Notes under the pieces: model-generated | The model's database searches: none | Told to the model about the DNA's origin: nothing | Seen by the model: only the letters and a program-made list of their open reading frames with translations | NCBI RefSeq assembly: GCF_016711335.1 | Contig: NZ_JADJTF010000001.1 | Location: 3,720,001-3,784,000, forward strand | Reading direction: 5' to 3' | From: Thiofilum sp. | GTDB lineage: Bacteria; Pseudomonadota; Gammaproteobacteria; Thiotrichales; Thiotrichaceae | DNA: 64,000 bases | Shown: piece by piece, positions 51,631 to 61,005 of the stretch | How positions within the stretch are numbered: the first letter of the stretch is position 1 | Layout of the letters: each line of letters opens with the position of its first letter | Program-made: the position numbers and the translations under genes

Positions 51631-54600
51631 TTAAATAATACCTTGATGAAGGTCTTGCAAACGATACACCTGCTCTTCAGCCGTATGACCAATCGCCATA
51701 CAAAGAGCACGCGCTCCCGCTACCGTAGTGGTATAGGTAATCTTACGTTGCAACGCTTCACGGCGAATCGCAAAGGAATCGCGTGTGGATTGCTCACCTT
51801 CTGTCGTATTGATGATTAAATCAATTTCCTCATTTTTGATCATATCCACGACAGTGGGACGACCTTCAAAGATTTTATTGACTATTTCGCAAGCAATACC
51901 CGCTGATTGTAGCTCACGAGCGGTTCCGCGTGTGGCCACAATTTTAAAGCCGTGCCCTTTTAACATAGCACCGATTTCGGGTAAATGGCGACGATCCGCT
52001 TCACGCACACTGACAAAAGCAACCCCAGACGTAGGATAATTTTCACCCGCTGCCCGTTGGGCTTTACCAAACGCTTCAGCAAAGGTTTTACCTACCCCCA
52101 TGACTTCACCCGTAGACTTCATTTCAGGGCCTAAAATCGGATCAACGCCGGGGAATTTAATAAAGGGGAATACCGCTTCTTTGACTGAGTAATAACTAGG
52201 AATCACTTCTTCAGTAGCGTTTTGTTGGGTCAGCGCTTGTTTGACCATACAACGTGCGGCTACTTTTGCCAATGGACGTCCAATTGCTTTCGATACAAAC
52301 GGTACAGTACGCGAGGCACGCGGATTGACTTCGAGCACATACACCTCATTGCCTTTAATCGCAAATTGGGTATTCATCAAGCCCACGACATTCAATGCTT
52401 TAGCCATGCGACGCACTTGGTCGCGCATTTCATTCAGCACCGCATCACTAAGCGAGAAAGTCGGCAATGAACACGCAGAATCCCCTGAGTGAATCCCCGC
52501 CTGCTCAATATGCTCCATAATGCCGCCGATCAGCACATTCTCGCCGTCGCAAATCGCATCCACATCGACTTCAATCGCATCATCAAGGAAACGATCCAAA
52601 AGTACGGGCGAATCATTGGAGACTTCAACCGCAGTGGTCATATAGCGCCGTAATTCGTGTTCGTGATACACGATTTCCATTGCCCGCCCACCGAGTACAT
52701 ACGAGGGACGTACTACTAACGGATAGCCGACTTCCTGCGCCATACGTACCGCATCCTCGGTACTCCGTGCAGTGCGATTCGGCGGCTGTTTTAGACCTAA
52801 GCGATGAATCAGTTGTTGGAAACGTTCACGATCTTCCGCTAAATCAATAGAGTCCGGTGAAGTACCAATAATCGGTGCACCTAATGCCTCCAGATCACGC
52901 GCTAGTTTCAAGGGTGTCTGACCACCGTATTGCACGATCACGCCGATAGGTTTTTCCAGATCAACGATTTCCATCACGTCTTCAAGCGTTAATGGCTCGA
53001 AATAAAGACGGTCAGACGTATCGTAGTCCGTGGATACGGTTTCAGGGTTACAGTTGACCATAATAGTTTCATAACCATCCTCACGCATCGCAAGCGCAGC
53101 ATGCACACAGCAATAGTCAAACTCTATCCCTTGACCGATACGGTTAGGACCTCCACCTAAGACCATAATTTTTTGCTTATTGGTAGGCTGAGATTCGCAC
53201 TCTTCCTCATAGGTGGAATACATATAGGCGGTATTAGTCGCAAATTCAGCCGCACAGGTATCCACACGCTTATAAACCGGACGCACACCAAAGCGTTGAC
53301 GCGCACTGCGTACACTGCGCTCTTTTTCATCCAGTAATTTAGCTAAACGCCGATCCGAGAAACCTTTACGCTTGAGCATACGGAATTCATCCGCGCCAAT
53401 ATCGCTTAGTACTTTATCTTTTAAACCATTTTCAATCTGCACTAATTCGTGCATTTGCACTAAGAACCAAGGATCGATACTGGTTAATTGATGAACTTCA
53501 TCCACCGACATACCAAAGCGGAACGCATCTGCCACGTATAAAATACGCTCTGCATGCGGCTCGATGAGTTCGTGGCGCAGAATATCCTTAGCTTCAGGGC
53601 GTTTCGGATCAACACGCTCATTTAAACCATCAATACCCGTCTCTAAACCACGCAACGCTTTTTGTAAGGACTCTTGGAAAGTACGTCCAATCGCCATTAC
53701 CTCGCCTACTGATTTCATTTGCGTGGTTAAACGCGCATCTGCTTGTGGGAATTTTTCAAAGGTAAAGCGGGGGATTTTAGTGACTACATAGTCAATTGAA
53801 GGCTCGAAGGAGGCAGGTGTTAAACCACCCGTAATATCATTACGCAACTCATCCAGTGTGTAACCCACCGCTAATTTAGCCGCTACTTTAGCAATCGGGA
53901 AACCCGTTGCTTTAGAGGCTAATGCAGAAGAACGCGATACACGCGGGTTCATTTCAATGACAATAATACGACCATCTTTAGGATTAATCGCAAATTGCAC
54001 ATTAGAACCACCGGTATCCACCCCAATTTTACGCAATACGGCTAAAGAGGCATTACGCAGTAGTTGGTATTCTTTATCGGTCAGGGTTTGCGCAGGGGCT
54101 ACGGTAATTGAGTCACCGGTATGCACACCCATTGGGTCAAAGTTTTCAATCGAGCAGACAATAATGCAATTGTCGTTACGATCACGCACGACTTCCATTT
54201 CATACTCTTTCCAACCCAATAAGGATTCTTCCAAGAGTACTTCGGTCGTAGGCGACATATCCAAGCCACGCGCTACAATCGTTTCAAATTCTTCACGATT
54301 ATAAGCAATACCGCCCCCTGTCCCACCTAAAGTAAAGGACGGACGAATAATGGTCGGGAAGCCAATTTGAGCTTGACCTGCACGCGCTTCTTCAATGGTA
54401 TGAGCTACAAACGAGCGGGCTGAATTTAAGCCGATCTCATCCATAGCAATACGGAAATCTTCCCGATCTTCCGCCATTTGAATCGCGGCTTCATTCGCAC
54501 CAATCATTTCCACACCGTATTTTTCTAATACGCCATGACGTGACAGGTCTAATGCACAATTGAGCGCCGTCTGCCCCCCCATCGTGGGCAATAAAGCATC

Positions 54601-54849
54601 GGGGCGCTCTTTTTCAATAATACGCGCGACGGTTTCCCAATTAATCGGTTCAATATAGGTTGCATCGGCAGTTTCGGGGTCGGTCATAATGGTGGCTGGA
54701 TTAGAGTTCACCAAAATAACCCGATAACCTTCTTCGCGTAATGCTTTACAAGCCTGAGCACCAGAATAATCAAATTCACACGCCTGACCGATAATAATCG
54801 GCCCTGCACCAATGATCAGGACACTTTTTATGTCTGTACGTTTCGGCAT
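51631..54849 (-). CDS. carB: carbamoyl-phosphate synthase large subunit CarB
   Basis: A 1072-residue enzyme with two ATP-grasp halves. The first (from KSVLIIGAGPIIIGQACEFD) makes carboxyphosphate, the second (from KIMVLGGGPNRIGQGIEFD, about residue 556) makes carbamoyl phosphate. The C-terminal MGS-like domain (from about 940: SVREADRRHLPEIGAML) binds regulators. Product feeds arginine and pyrimidine synthesis. 12 bases after carA. Confidence 0.97.
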   Translation of the reverse strand: MPKRTDIKSVLIIGAGPIIIGQACEFDYSGAQACKALREEGYRVILVNSNPATIMTDPETADATYIEPINWETVARIIEKERPDALLPTMGGQTALNCALDLSRHGVLEKYGVEMIGANEAAIQMAEDREDFRIAMDEIGLNSARSFVAHTIEEARAGQAQIGFPTIIRPSFTLGGTGGGIAYNREEFETIVARGLDMSPTTEVLLEESLLGWKEYEMEVVRDRNDNCIIVCSIENFDPMGVHTGDSITVAPAQTLTDKEYQLLRNASLAVLRKIGVDTGGSNVQFAINPKDGRIIVIEMNPRVSRSSALASKATGFPIAKVAAKLAVGYTLDELRNDITGGLTPASFEPSIDYVVTKIPRFTFEKFPQADARLTTQMKSVGEVMAIGRTFQESLQKALRGLETGIDGLNERVDPKRPEAKDILRHELIEPHAERILYVADAFRFGMSVDEVHQLTSIDPWFLVQMHELVQIENGLKDKVLSDIGADEFRMLKRKGFSDRRLAKLLDEKERSVRSARQRFGVRPVYKRVDTCAAEFATNTAYMYSTYEEECESQPTNKQKIMVLGGGPNRIGQGIEFDYCCVHAALAMREDGYETIMVNCNPETVSTDYDTSDRLYFEPLTLEDVMEIVDLEKPIGVIVQYGGQTPLKLARDLEALGAPIIGTSPDSIDLAEDRERFQQLIHRLGLKQPPNRTARSTEDAVRMAQEVGYPLVVRPSYVLGGRAMEIVYHEHELRRYMTTAVEVSNDSPVLLDRFLDDAIEVDVDAICDGENVLIGGIMEHIEQAGIHSGDSACSLPTFSLSDAVLNEMRDQVRRMAKALNVVGLMNTQFAIKGNEVYVLEVNPRASRTVPFVSKAIGRPLAKVAARCMVKQALTQQNATEEVIPSYYSVKEAVFPFIKFPGVDPILGPEMKSTGEVMGVGKTFAEAFGKAQRAAGENYPTSGVAFVSVREADRRHLPEIGAMLKGHGFKIVATRGTARELQSAGIACEIVNKIFEGRPTVVDMIKNEEIDLIINTTEGEQSTRDSFAIRREALQRKITYTTTVAGARALCMAIGHTAEEQVYRLQDLHQGII

Positions 54850-54861
54850 CGCTACTTACTC

Positions 54862-56004
54862 TTAAGACGCACGCTTGGCGTTCATTAATTCAATGAAATG
54901 ATCAAATACGTCTGCTACATCATGCGGCCCCGGACTCGCTTCAGGATGACCTTGGAAGCTAAATGCAGGGCAGTCGGTACGCTCGATACCTTGTAACGAA
55001 CCATCAAATAAAGAACGGTGCGTGGCTTTTACATTAGCGGGAAGTGTCGCTTCGTCCACCGCAAAACCGTGATTTTGGCTAGAAATCATTACTCGTTTAG
55101 TCGCTAAGTCTTGAACGGGATGATTCGCGCCATGATGACCAAATTTCATCTTAATGGTTTTCGCACCACTAGCTAAACCTAATAATTGATGACCTAGGCA
55201 AATCCCAAAGGTCGGTACTTGCTGCGCTAAAATCTCACGAATAGCACTAATCGCATAATCGCAAGGCTCAGGATCACCCGGACCATTAGAGAGGAATACG
55301 CCATCGGGATTAAGCGCCAATACTTCAGTAGCTGAGGTTTGTGCAGGGACTACCGTCACATGACAACCACGATCTACCAGCATGCGTAAAATATTGGTTT
55401 TAATCCCATAATCATACGCTACCACGCGAAATGTCGCATTTTCAGCCGTTGATTTACGTGGCTCGTTGGGATCTAAATTCCAGCTGCCTTCAGTCCAAGT
55501 ATAGGTTGCTGCGACTGTCACTTCTTTAGCTAAATCCATCCCTTTTAGGCCCGGAAACGCTAAAGCGACCTCGCGTGCTAAATCAGCATTCAGCTCGTTA
55601 CCTGCCACAATACAACCGCGTTGAGCGCCTTTTTCACGCAAAATACGGGTTAGGCGGCGTGTATCAATATCCGCGATGGCAACGATATTATTGCGCTTTA
55701 AATAGTCGGGTAAGGACTCTGTTCCGCGCCAATTGCTATAGATGCTAGGTACATCTCGAACAATGAGGCCAGCGGCGTGAATGGCGGTTGATTCAGTGTC
55801 TTCTTGATTAACACCAACATTACCAATATGAGGATAGGTGAGGGTTACTATCTGGCGGGAATATGAGGGGTCGGTCACAATTTCCTGATACCCCGTTAAG
55901 GCGGTATTAAAGACGACTTCACCAACGGTTTGACCGTTACAGCCGATAGAACGCCCCCGGAAGATACTACCATCTTCCAGTACTAGCAGGGCATGCGTGC
56001 TCAA
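54862..56004 (-). CDS. carA: carbamoyl-phosphate synthase small subunit CarA
   Basis: A 380-residue glutaminase subunit with the nucleophile Cys in FGICLGHQLLGL and the His/Glu of HPEASPGPHD. I set the start at the TTG at 56004: GGAGG lies 7 bases upstream, and the protein then begins STHALLVLEDG, the usual CarA N-terminus, at the normal length. An ATG 19 codons earlier lacks these. Supplies ammonia to CarB. Confidence 0.95.
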   Translation of the reverse strand: MSTHALLVLEDGSIFRGRSIGCNGQTVGEVVFNTALTGYQEIVTDPSYSRQIVTLTYPHIGNVGVNQEDTESTAIHAAGLIVRDVPSIYSNWRGTESLPDYLKRNNIVAIADIDTRRLTRILREKGAQRGCIVAGNELNADLAREVALAFPGLKGMDLAKEVTVAATYTWTEGSWNLDPNEPRKSTAENATFRVVAYDYGIKTNILRMLVDRGCHVTVVPAQTSATEVLALNPDGVFLSNGPGDPEPCDYAISAIREILAQQVPTFGICLGHQLLGLASGAKTIKMKFGHHGANHPVQDLATKRVMISSQNHGFAVDEATLPANVKATHRSLFDGSLQGIERTDCPAFSFQGHPEASPGPHDVADVFDHFIELMNAKRAS

Positions 56005-56061
56005 GGGAGAACCTCCGGTTTTACATACGAAACGGGATGAGACACCAATGCCAGCGCTCAT

Positions 56062-56385
56062 CCCGCAAAATTGACGGCGTGTATTCTACGTGTTAGGCGG
56101 CTCAGTGTCTATTCGGAGTCGCTTGGACAGGAAAAACAAAGGTTAGTACTTAAGCACGGTTTTATTTATTTGCTATAGCAAACAGACTATTAGCCTATTT
56201 TAGGATTAACTATGGAGCAGCATTTAACTGGTTATCGTTTGCTTAGTTAATGCTGGTATTTGGATCAGACGAGAGTTCACTGAGGTATTGCAACATTCGG
56301 CGGTATATTGCAGCGCATCTGCCACTCAAGAAGCCTTTCGTACAGCACTAGAGGTGATTCAAGAGTGGCAAAGTACACCACACCC
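56062..56385. other. intergenic region with an uncharacterised open frame
   Basis: 324 bases between carA and the MarR gene. It must hold the car promoter. A plus-strand frame 56228-56389 of 54 codons has no good start (CTG only) and reads LVIVCLVNAGIW...EVIQEWQS; it may be a gene remnant, but I recognise nothing. Confidence 0.3.
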
Positions 56386-56871
56386 CTAAGGGTCTTGCTC
56401 TGAAGCTAAGTGATTAGCTTTAATCAACTTATCCAATAAAGTGCCTAACTGTTGGCGCTCTTTTTCAGTCAAGCAACCAAAAATCTCCTTATTACGGCGC
56501 TCAACAATCTGCATAATTTGCAGCCAAATCGCTTGACCACTTGGCGTCAGGGTAATGACTACCCCTCGTGCATCTTGTTGATTTCCCTCTTTAAACACAT
56601 AACCTCGCTCTAATAAGGCTTGTGTCGCTCGGCTGGCTTGCGCTTTGTTAAGGTTGGCATAAATCGCTAAATCTTTAACTGATAAAGGTGCAAAACTACC
56701 AATAGCCGCTAAACAGCGTGCCGCACCCACAGGTAAGCCTAACTCATTCATGTAGGCATCACTGCTAGCTTTATCGGTCAACTTATTGAATAAATGCAAA
56801 CGGTAGGTTAAAAATCGCTCAAATCGCTCTAAAGCTGTGGTGGCTTGAGCAGTGGATGTGTTATCGCCCAT
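56386..56871 (-). CDS. MarR-family transcriptional regulator
   Basis: A 161-residue winged-helix regulator: LSVKDLAIYANLNKAQASRATQALLERGYVF in the recognition region and VVITLTPSGQAIWL in the wing. The start at 56871 (MGDNTST) has AGGA 10 bases upstream; ATGs 7 and 10 codons earlier are also open. Target unknown, perhaps the LysE exporter upstream. Confidence 0.82.
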   Translation of the reverse strand: MGDNTSTAQATTALERFERFLTYRLHLFNKLTDKASSDAYMNELGLPVGAARCLAAIGSFAPLSVKDLAIYANLNKAQASRATQALLERGYVFKEGNQQDARGVVITLTPSGQAIWLQIMQIVERRNKEIFGCLTEKERQQLGTLLDKLIKANHLASEQDP

Positions 56872-57076
56872 AGTACTCTCATCCTGTAGCATCGATCCCA
56901 TGCCGAGCCTGTCGGACGTTAAGGTGATAACCTGAGTGGAGTCCTAGAATCGACTCATGTATGACAAACCCAGCATTACTAATAACTAGGGTATCTCTCT
57001 TAATACCCTAGCGGATATTGTATAACACAATTTGCCAAGATAAATTTACATTCTTCACTCTTTTACTCAGTTTTTA

Positions 57077-57676
57077 TCAATACACCATCATTAATATAGT
57101 CAAAGCGGTTAGAAAACCCATTATCCCATTGAAATAACGCTGACGTTGAGCACTGGATAAGCAATGTTGAATTCCTACTCCAAACCCTGCCCAGACCGAT
57201 ACCGAAGGCAAATTCACCACAGCAAATACTCCAACCAGAGCTAAACCAGACAGCCAATATTGCTCACCTGCTAACGTAAAACTACTGACAGCACTCAAGG
57301 CCATCATCCATGCTTTAGGATTAACAAATTGAAATAACAAGGCTTGCCACCATGTCATGGGCTGAGCCGTTTCCTTGCCCTTTAACTCACCCACCGGAGC
57401 AAAAGCAATTTTCCAAGCTAACCAGAGTAAATAAGCCGCACCTACTATCTTAAGCGCCGTCTGTGCCACTGGAAACTGCATAAACAAAGTGCCTAGCCCC
57501 GCTAAAATACACAGCAATAACACTACCATGCCAAGCGCAATCCCCACCATATGCGGGATAGTACGTCTAAAACCAAAATTCGCCCCACTAGCTAACAACA
57601 TTAAATTATTAGGCCCTGGAGTAATGGAGGTAACCAACGCGAAAGAAAAAGTAGCCAATAGTAGCTGCATATCCAT
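57077..57676 (-). CDS. LysE/RhtB-family amino-acid exporter
   Basis: A 199-residue transporter with six hydrophobic segments and the family N-terminus TSITPGPNNLMLLASGANFGFRR. Exports amino acids or related small molecules; substrate undefined. Same strand as MarR. Confidence 0.86.
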   Translation of the reverse strand: MDMQLLLATFSFALVTSITPGPNNLMLLASGANFGFRRTIPHMVGIALGMVVLLLCILAGLGTLFMQFPVAQTALKIVGAAYLLWLAWKIAFAPVGELKGKETAQPMTWWQALLFQFVNPKAWMMALSAVSSFTLAGEQYWLSGLALVGVFAVVNLPSVSVWAGFGVGIQHCLSSAQRQRYFNGIMGFLTALTILMMVY

Positions 57677-57813
57677 CCTATTTACCTAAAACTGTGTATT
57701 CGGATAGAGAGTGTAGGAAAGCAGCTTAATGCAAGACAGATTTAGAATAATTATTTATTAGCAGTACAGTTATACGCCTATAGCAACTGTATCGATGCTT
57801 TTTGGCTAAACTG

Positions 57814-58605
57814 TTATGCTTGCTTGGAGGGTTGAGCTTGCTGCCATAGTGCAATCAATTGCCCCGCAATCGATACCGCCACTTCCATCGGACGCTTCCC
57901 CGTCACGGCTTTTAAGCCCACCGGACAGACTAAACGTTCAATTAAGTGTGACTCCAAACCTGCTTGAGCCAAACGTTGGCGAAAACGTCGTGCTTTGGTT
58001 TCTGAGCCAATGAGTCCCACGAAACGCCCCGTCCCTTGGGAGAGAAGAGCGTGCACTAAATCAAAATCTAATTGATGATCGTGAGTGAGCACGATGACAT
58101 CATGCTGAGCTTGTATCTGCTCCAGTAGCTTGACACCTGTCTCATAATGCAGCATTAGCCTACTAGGAAGCTCTGGAGGGAATAGTTCAGCACGACTATC
58201 CACCCAATGCACCCGCACGGGTAACTGCATCAAAATCGTGACTAAGGCTTGTGCCACATGCCCCGCCCCAAACAGCCAAACGGTTTGCTCACACTCCACA
58301 AACGACTCCAACAATACCGTAACCGCGCCCCCGCAACATTGTTGTAAATCAGTACTCAACAATAGCTCTTGTAGACGTTGCTGATTATATGGTTCTTGGA
58401 GTAACTGCCGTGCTTGTTGAATCGCTTGAAACTCTAAATTTCCTCCACCAATACTGCCCCAAGTACGCTCATGGCTGACTACCATTTTCGTACCTGCATG
58501 GCGTGGGGCAGAACCCCGCACTTGTAGAACCGTGATTAACACATAGGGCTGATTGGCTTGATGCAAGTCCGCTACTACTTGAGTCCAATGTTGTGTACTC
58601 ATCAT
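57814..58605 (-). CDS. xdhC: xanthine dehydrogenase accessory protein XdhC
   Basis: A 263-residue XdhC that loads sulfurated molybdenum cofactor into XdhB. CxxC-free XdhC N-terminal region (LQVRGSAPRHAGTKM, GSIGGGNLE, QQCCGGAVTVLLE) and a Rossmann C-terminal domain (VWLFGAGHVAQAL). Overlaps xdhB by 4 bases. Confidence 0.9.
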   Translation of the reverse strand: MMSTQHWTQVVADLHQANQPYVLITVLQVRGSAPRHAGTKMVVSHERTWGSIGGGNLEFQAIQQARQLLQEPYNQQRLQELLLSTDLQQCCGGAVTVLLESFVECEQTVWLFGAGHVAQALVTILMQLPVRVHWVDSRAELFPPELPSRLMLHYETGVKLLEQIQAQHDVIVLTHDHQLDFDLVHALLSQGTGRFVGLIGSETKARRFRQRLAQAGLESHLIERLVCPVGLKAVTGKRPMEVAVSIAGQLIALWQQAQPSKQA

Positions 58606-60896
58606 GCCTTTAATGCAGCGCGGGTTTCTATCACTGCACGCAATACTCGCTCAGGTGTAGCAGGTGTATCTAATTTCGGGCTGATTTTATACTCGCTTAA
58701 ACTACTAATCGCATCCCGCAACGCTGACCACACCGAAATCGCTAACATAAAAGGCGGTTCACCGACTGCTTTCGAGTGATAAATCGTGGGTACACTATTA
58801 GGATGATCTTTGAGAATAGCGACATTAAAAATCGGCGGAGTATCAGAAATCGCGGGAATTTTATAAGTAGCTGGACTATTAGAGAGCAACCTACCCTCCT
58901 GATTCCACATTAACTCTTCAGTCGTGAGCCACCCCATACCTTGAATCAAAGCTCCCTCGATTTGTCCCTTATCCAAAGCTGGATTGAGGCTAGCGCCTAC
59001 GTCGTGCAATATGTCCACACGCAGCACTTTATATTCACCTGTTAAGGTATCAATCTGCACCTCGGATACCGCCGCTCCCATCGCATAATAAAAGAATGGA
59101 TGCCCTTTGCCACTTTTGCGGTCATAATGAATCATCGGGGTTTTATAGTATCCGGTAGTCGAAAGCGAGACTCGACGCATATAAGCTAAATTCGCCGCCT
59201 GTGCAAAACTCAAACTGCCCCCTAAATAACGCACCTGATTATTAGCAAATTCAACGCTCTCCACAGGTACATTAAACTCTGTCGCAATGCACTCAGCCAT
59301 GCGTGCTTTTAACATCTGTGCGGCGTTTTGTGCCGCTTTGCCGTTTAAATCCGCACCACTCGAAGCCGCAGTGGGTGAAGTATTAGGTACTTTATCAGTA
59401 CGGGTAGCCGTAATTAGCACCCGATCTAAATCCACCCCAAACTCAGTCGCTACCACTTGCGCCACTTTAGTATTCAAGCCCTGCCCCATTTCAGTCCCAC
59501 CATGATTGAGATGAATACTGCCATCGGTATAAATATGGATTAAAGCGCCCGCTTGATTGAGATGTTGCACCGTAAAGGAAATACCAAATTTTACCGGAGT
59601 CAGGCTCAAGCCTTTTTTGAGATAGGAACTGGTTTGATTAAATGCTTTGACTTCTGCTCTACACCTCCAATACTCACTACTGTGCTCTAATTGCTCAATA
59701 ATCGTGGACAATACAAAGTATTCGATGGTTTGCCCGTAGGGTGTGGTTTGTTGCTCTTGATACAGATTAAGTTTACGCACCTCAAGCGGATCTTTACCCA
59801 CCCGCCGCGCTATATCATCCATCGCCTGCTCAATAATCATCATGCCTTGGGGACCACCAAAGCCACGAAAGGCGGTATGCGATACGGTATTGGTAAAACA
59901 GCGCTGCCCTACAATATGGGCATTAGGTAGGTGATAAGCATTGTCCGAATGGAACATAGCACGGTCGACGATAGCATCGGACAAATCAGGCGAATAACCG
60001 CACTCACCCACCACTTGAATAGTCGCACCTAAAATTTTGCCCTCGTTATCGCAACCAATATTGTACTGATTCCAAAACGGGTGGCGCTTACCTGTTAAGC
60101 TCATATCATCAGCACGCGGTAGGCGTAACTTGACGGCTTGCTTAGTTTTTATCGCTAATAAAGCCGCTAAACACGCCCACTGTGCCGCTTGCGTTTCTTT
60201 ACCGCCAAAACCGCCCCCCATACGGCGCATTTCGACGGTCACGGCATGAATCGGTAAATGGAGCACTTCAGCTACTAACTTTTGCAGTTCTGAGGGGTGC
60301 TGGGTGGAGGAGTAAACCATCACTCCATCTTCGGTCGGTAAAGCTAAAGATACCTGCCCTTCTAAATAAAAATGCTCTTGCCCACCAATGTATTGCTCAC
60401 CACTAAGTTGAATCGGTGCAGCTTGGATAGCTATTTCTGCATCACCTTGCCCAAAGCTATGCGTAGGACGCACAAAGCATTGCTTGCTAAGCGCTTGTTT
60501 CACATCGAGTAAGGGCGTTTGGGGGGCATATTCAATCTTAGCTTTACGCGCTGCAATACGCGCATGTTGATAGGTATCGGCTGCTACGACAAAAATCGGT
60601 TGACCATAAAACAATATTTCACCCGTAGAGAGTAAGGGGTCACCCGGAAATACCGGACCAATATCTTTATGCCCCGGTACATCGTCCAAGGTGAGTACTG
60701 CTTTTACTCCAGTACTCGCTTTGACTGCACTTAAATCAAGCGCTGTAATCTGACCTGCCGCACAGGTACTACCACCTACCATCGCATGTAAGGTATTTAA
60801 GGGTAAGGGAATATCATCTACATAAAGCGCTGCACCACTCACATGGCGTCTTGCACTATCATGGGGAACGGCTTGTCCAGCATGACCTTGATTCAT
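58602..60896 (-). CDS. xdhB: xanthine dehydrogenase molybdopterin subunit XdhB
   Basis: A 764-residue large subunit: aldehyde-oxidase a/b domain at the start, then the Mo-binding region (RRMGGGFGGKE, FRGFGGPQG) and the catalytic Glu in KAVGEPPFMLA near residue 725. Oxidises hypoxanthine and xanthine. The small FAD/FeS subunit gene xdhA, usually directly upstream, is absent; an IS lies upstream instead, but the IS did not split a gene here. Confidence 0.92.
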   Translation of the reverse strand: MNQGHAGQAVPHDSARRHVSGAALYVDDIPLPLNTLHAMVGGSTCAAGQITALDLSAVKASTGVKAVLTLDDVPGHKDIGPVFPGDPLLSTGEILFYGQPIFVVAADTYQHARIAARKAKIEYAPQTPLLDVKQALSKQCFVRPTHSFGQGDAEIAIQAAPIQLSGEQYIGGQEHFYLEGQVSLALPTEDGVMVYSSTQHPSELQKLVAEVLHLPIHAVTVEMRRMGGGFGGKETQAAQWACLAALLAIKTKQAVKLRLPRADDMSLTGKRHPFWNQYNIGCDNEGKILGATIQVVGECGYSPDLSDAIVDRAMFHSDNAYHLPNAHIVGQRCFTNTVSHTAFRGFGGPQGMMIIEQAMDDIARRVGKDPLEVRKLNLYQEQQTTPYGQTIEYFVLSTIIEQLEHSSEYWRCRAEVKAFNQTSSYLKKGLSLTPVKFGISFTVQHLNQAGALIHIYTDGSIHLNHGGTEMGQGLNTKVAQVVATEFGVDLDRVLITATRTDKVPNTSPTAASSGADLNGKAAQNAAQMLKARMAECIATEFNVPVESVEFANNQVRYLGGSLSFAQAANLAYMRRVSLSTTGYYKTPMIHYDRKSGKGHPFFYYAMGAAVSEVQIDTLTGEYKVLRVDILHDVGASLNPALDKGQIEGALIQGMGWLTTEELMWNQEGRLLSNSPATYKIPAISDTPPIFNVAILKDHPNSVPTIYHSKAVGEPPFMLAISVWSALRDAISSLSEYKISPKLDTPATPERVLRAVIETRAALKA

Positions 60897-60996
60897 AATG
60901 AAGTACCCCTCAAAAGTTGGCGACCTGATCCAGTTTAGACAGGGTTAAATGCGCAAAGCAAGTATTGTGTGACACCTTAATAAAACACGGCTTAGC

Positions 60997-61005
60997 CTAT
61001 ATTCG
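60997..61005. repeat. 9-bp target-site duplication, left copy
   Basis: CTATATTCG next to the left IS end; exact match at 62276-62284. Confidence 0.88.

Noticed and set aside
56005..56061. CarA start at the upstream ATG
   Set aside because: The extra 19 residues do not resemble CarA, while the TTG at 56004 has a GGAGG at good distance and gives the usual length.
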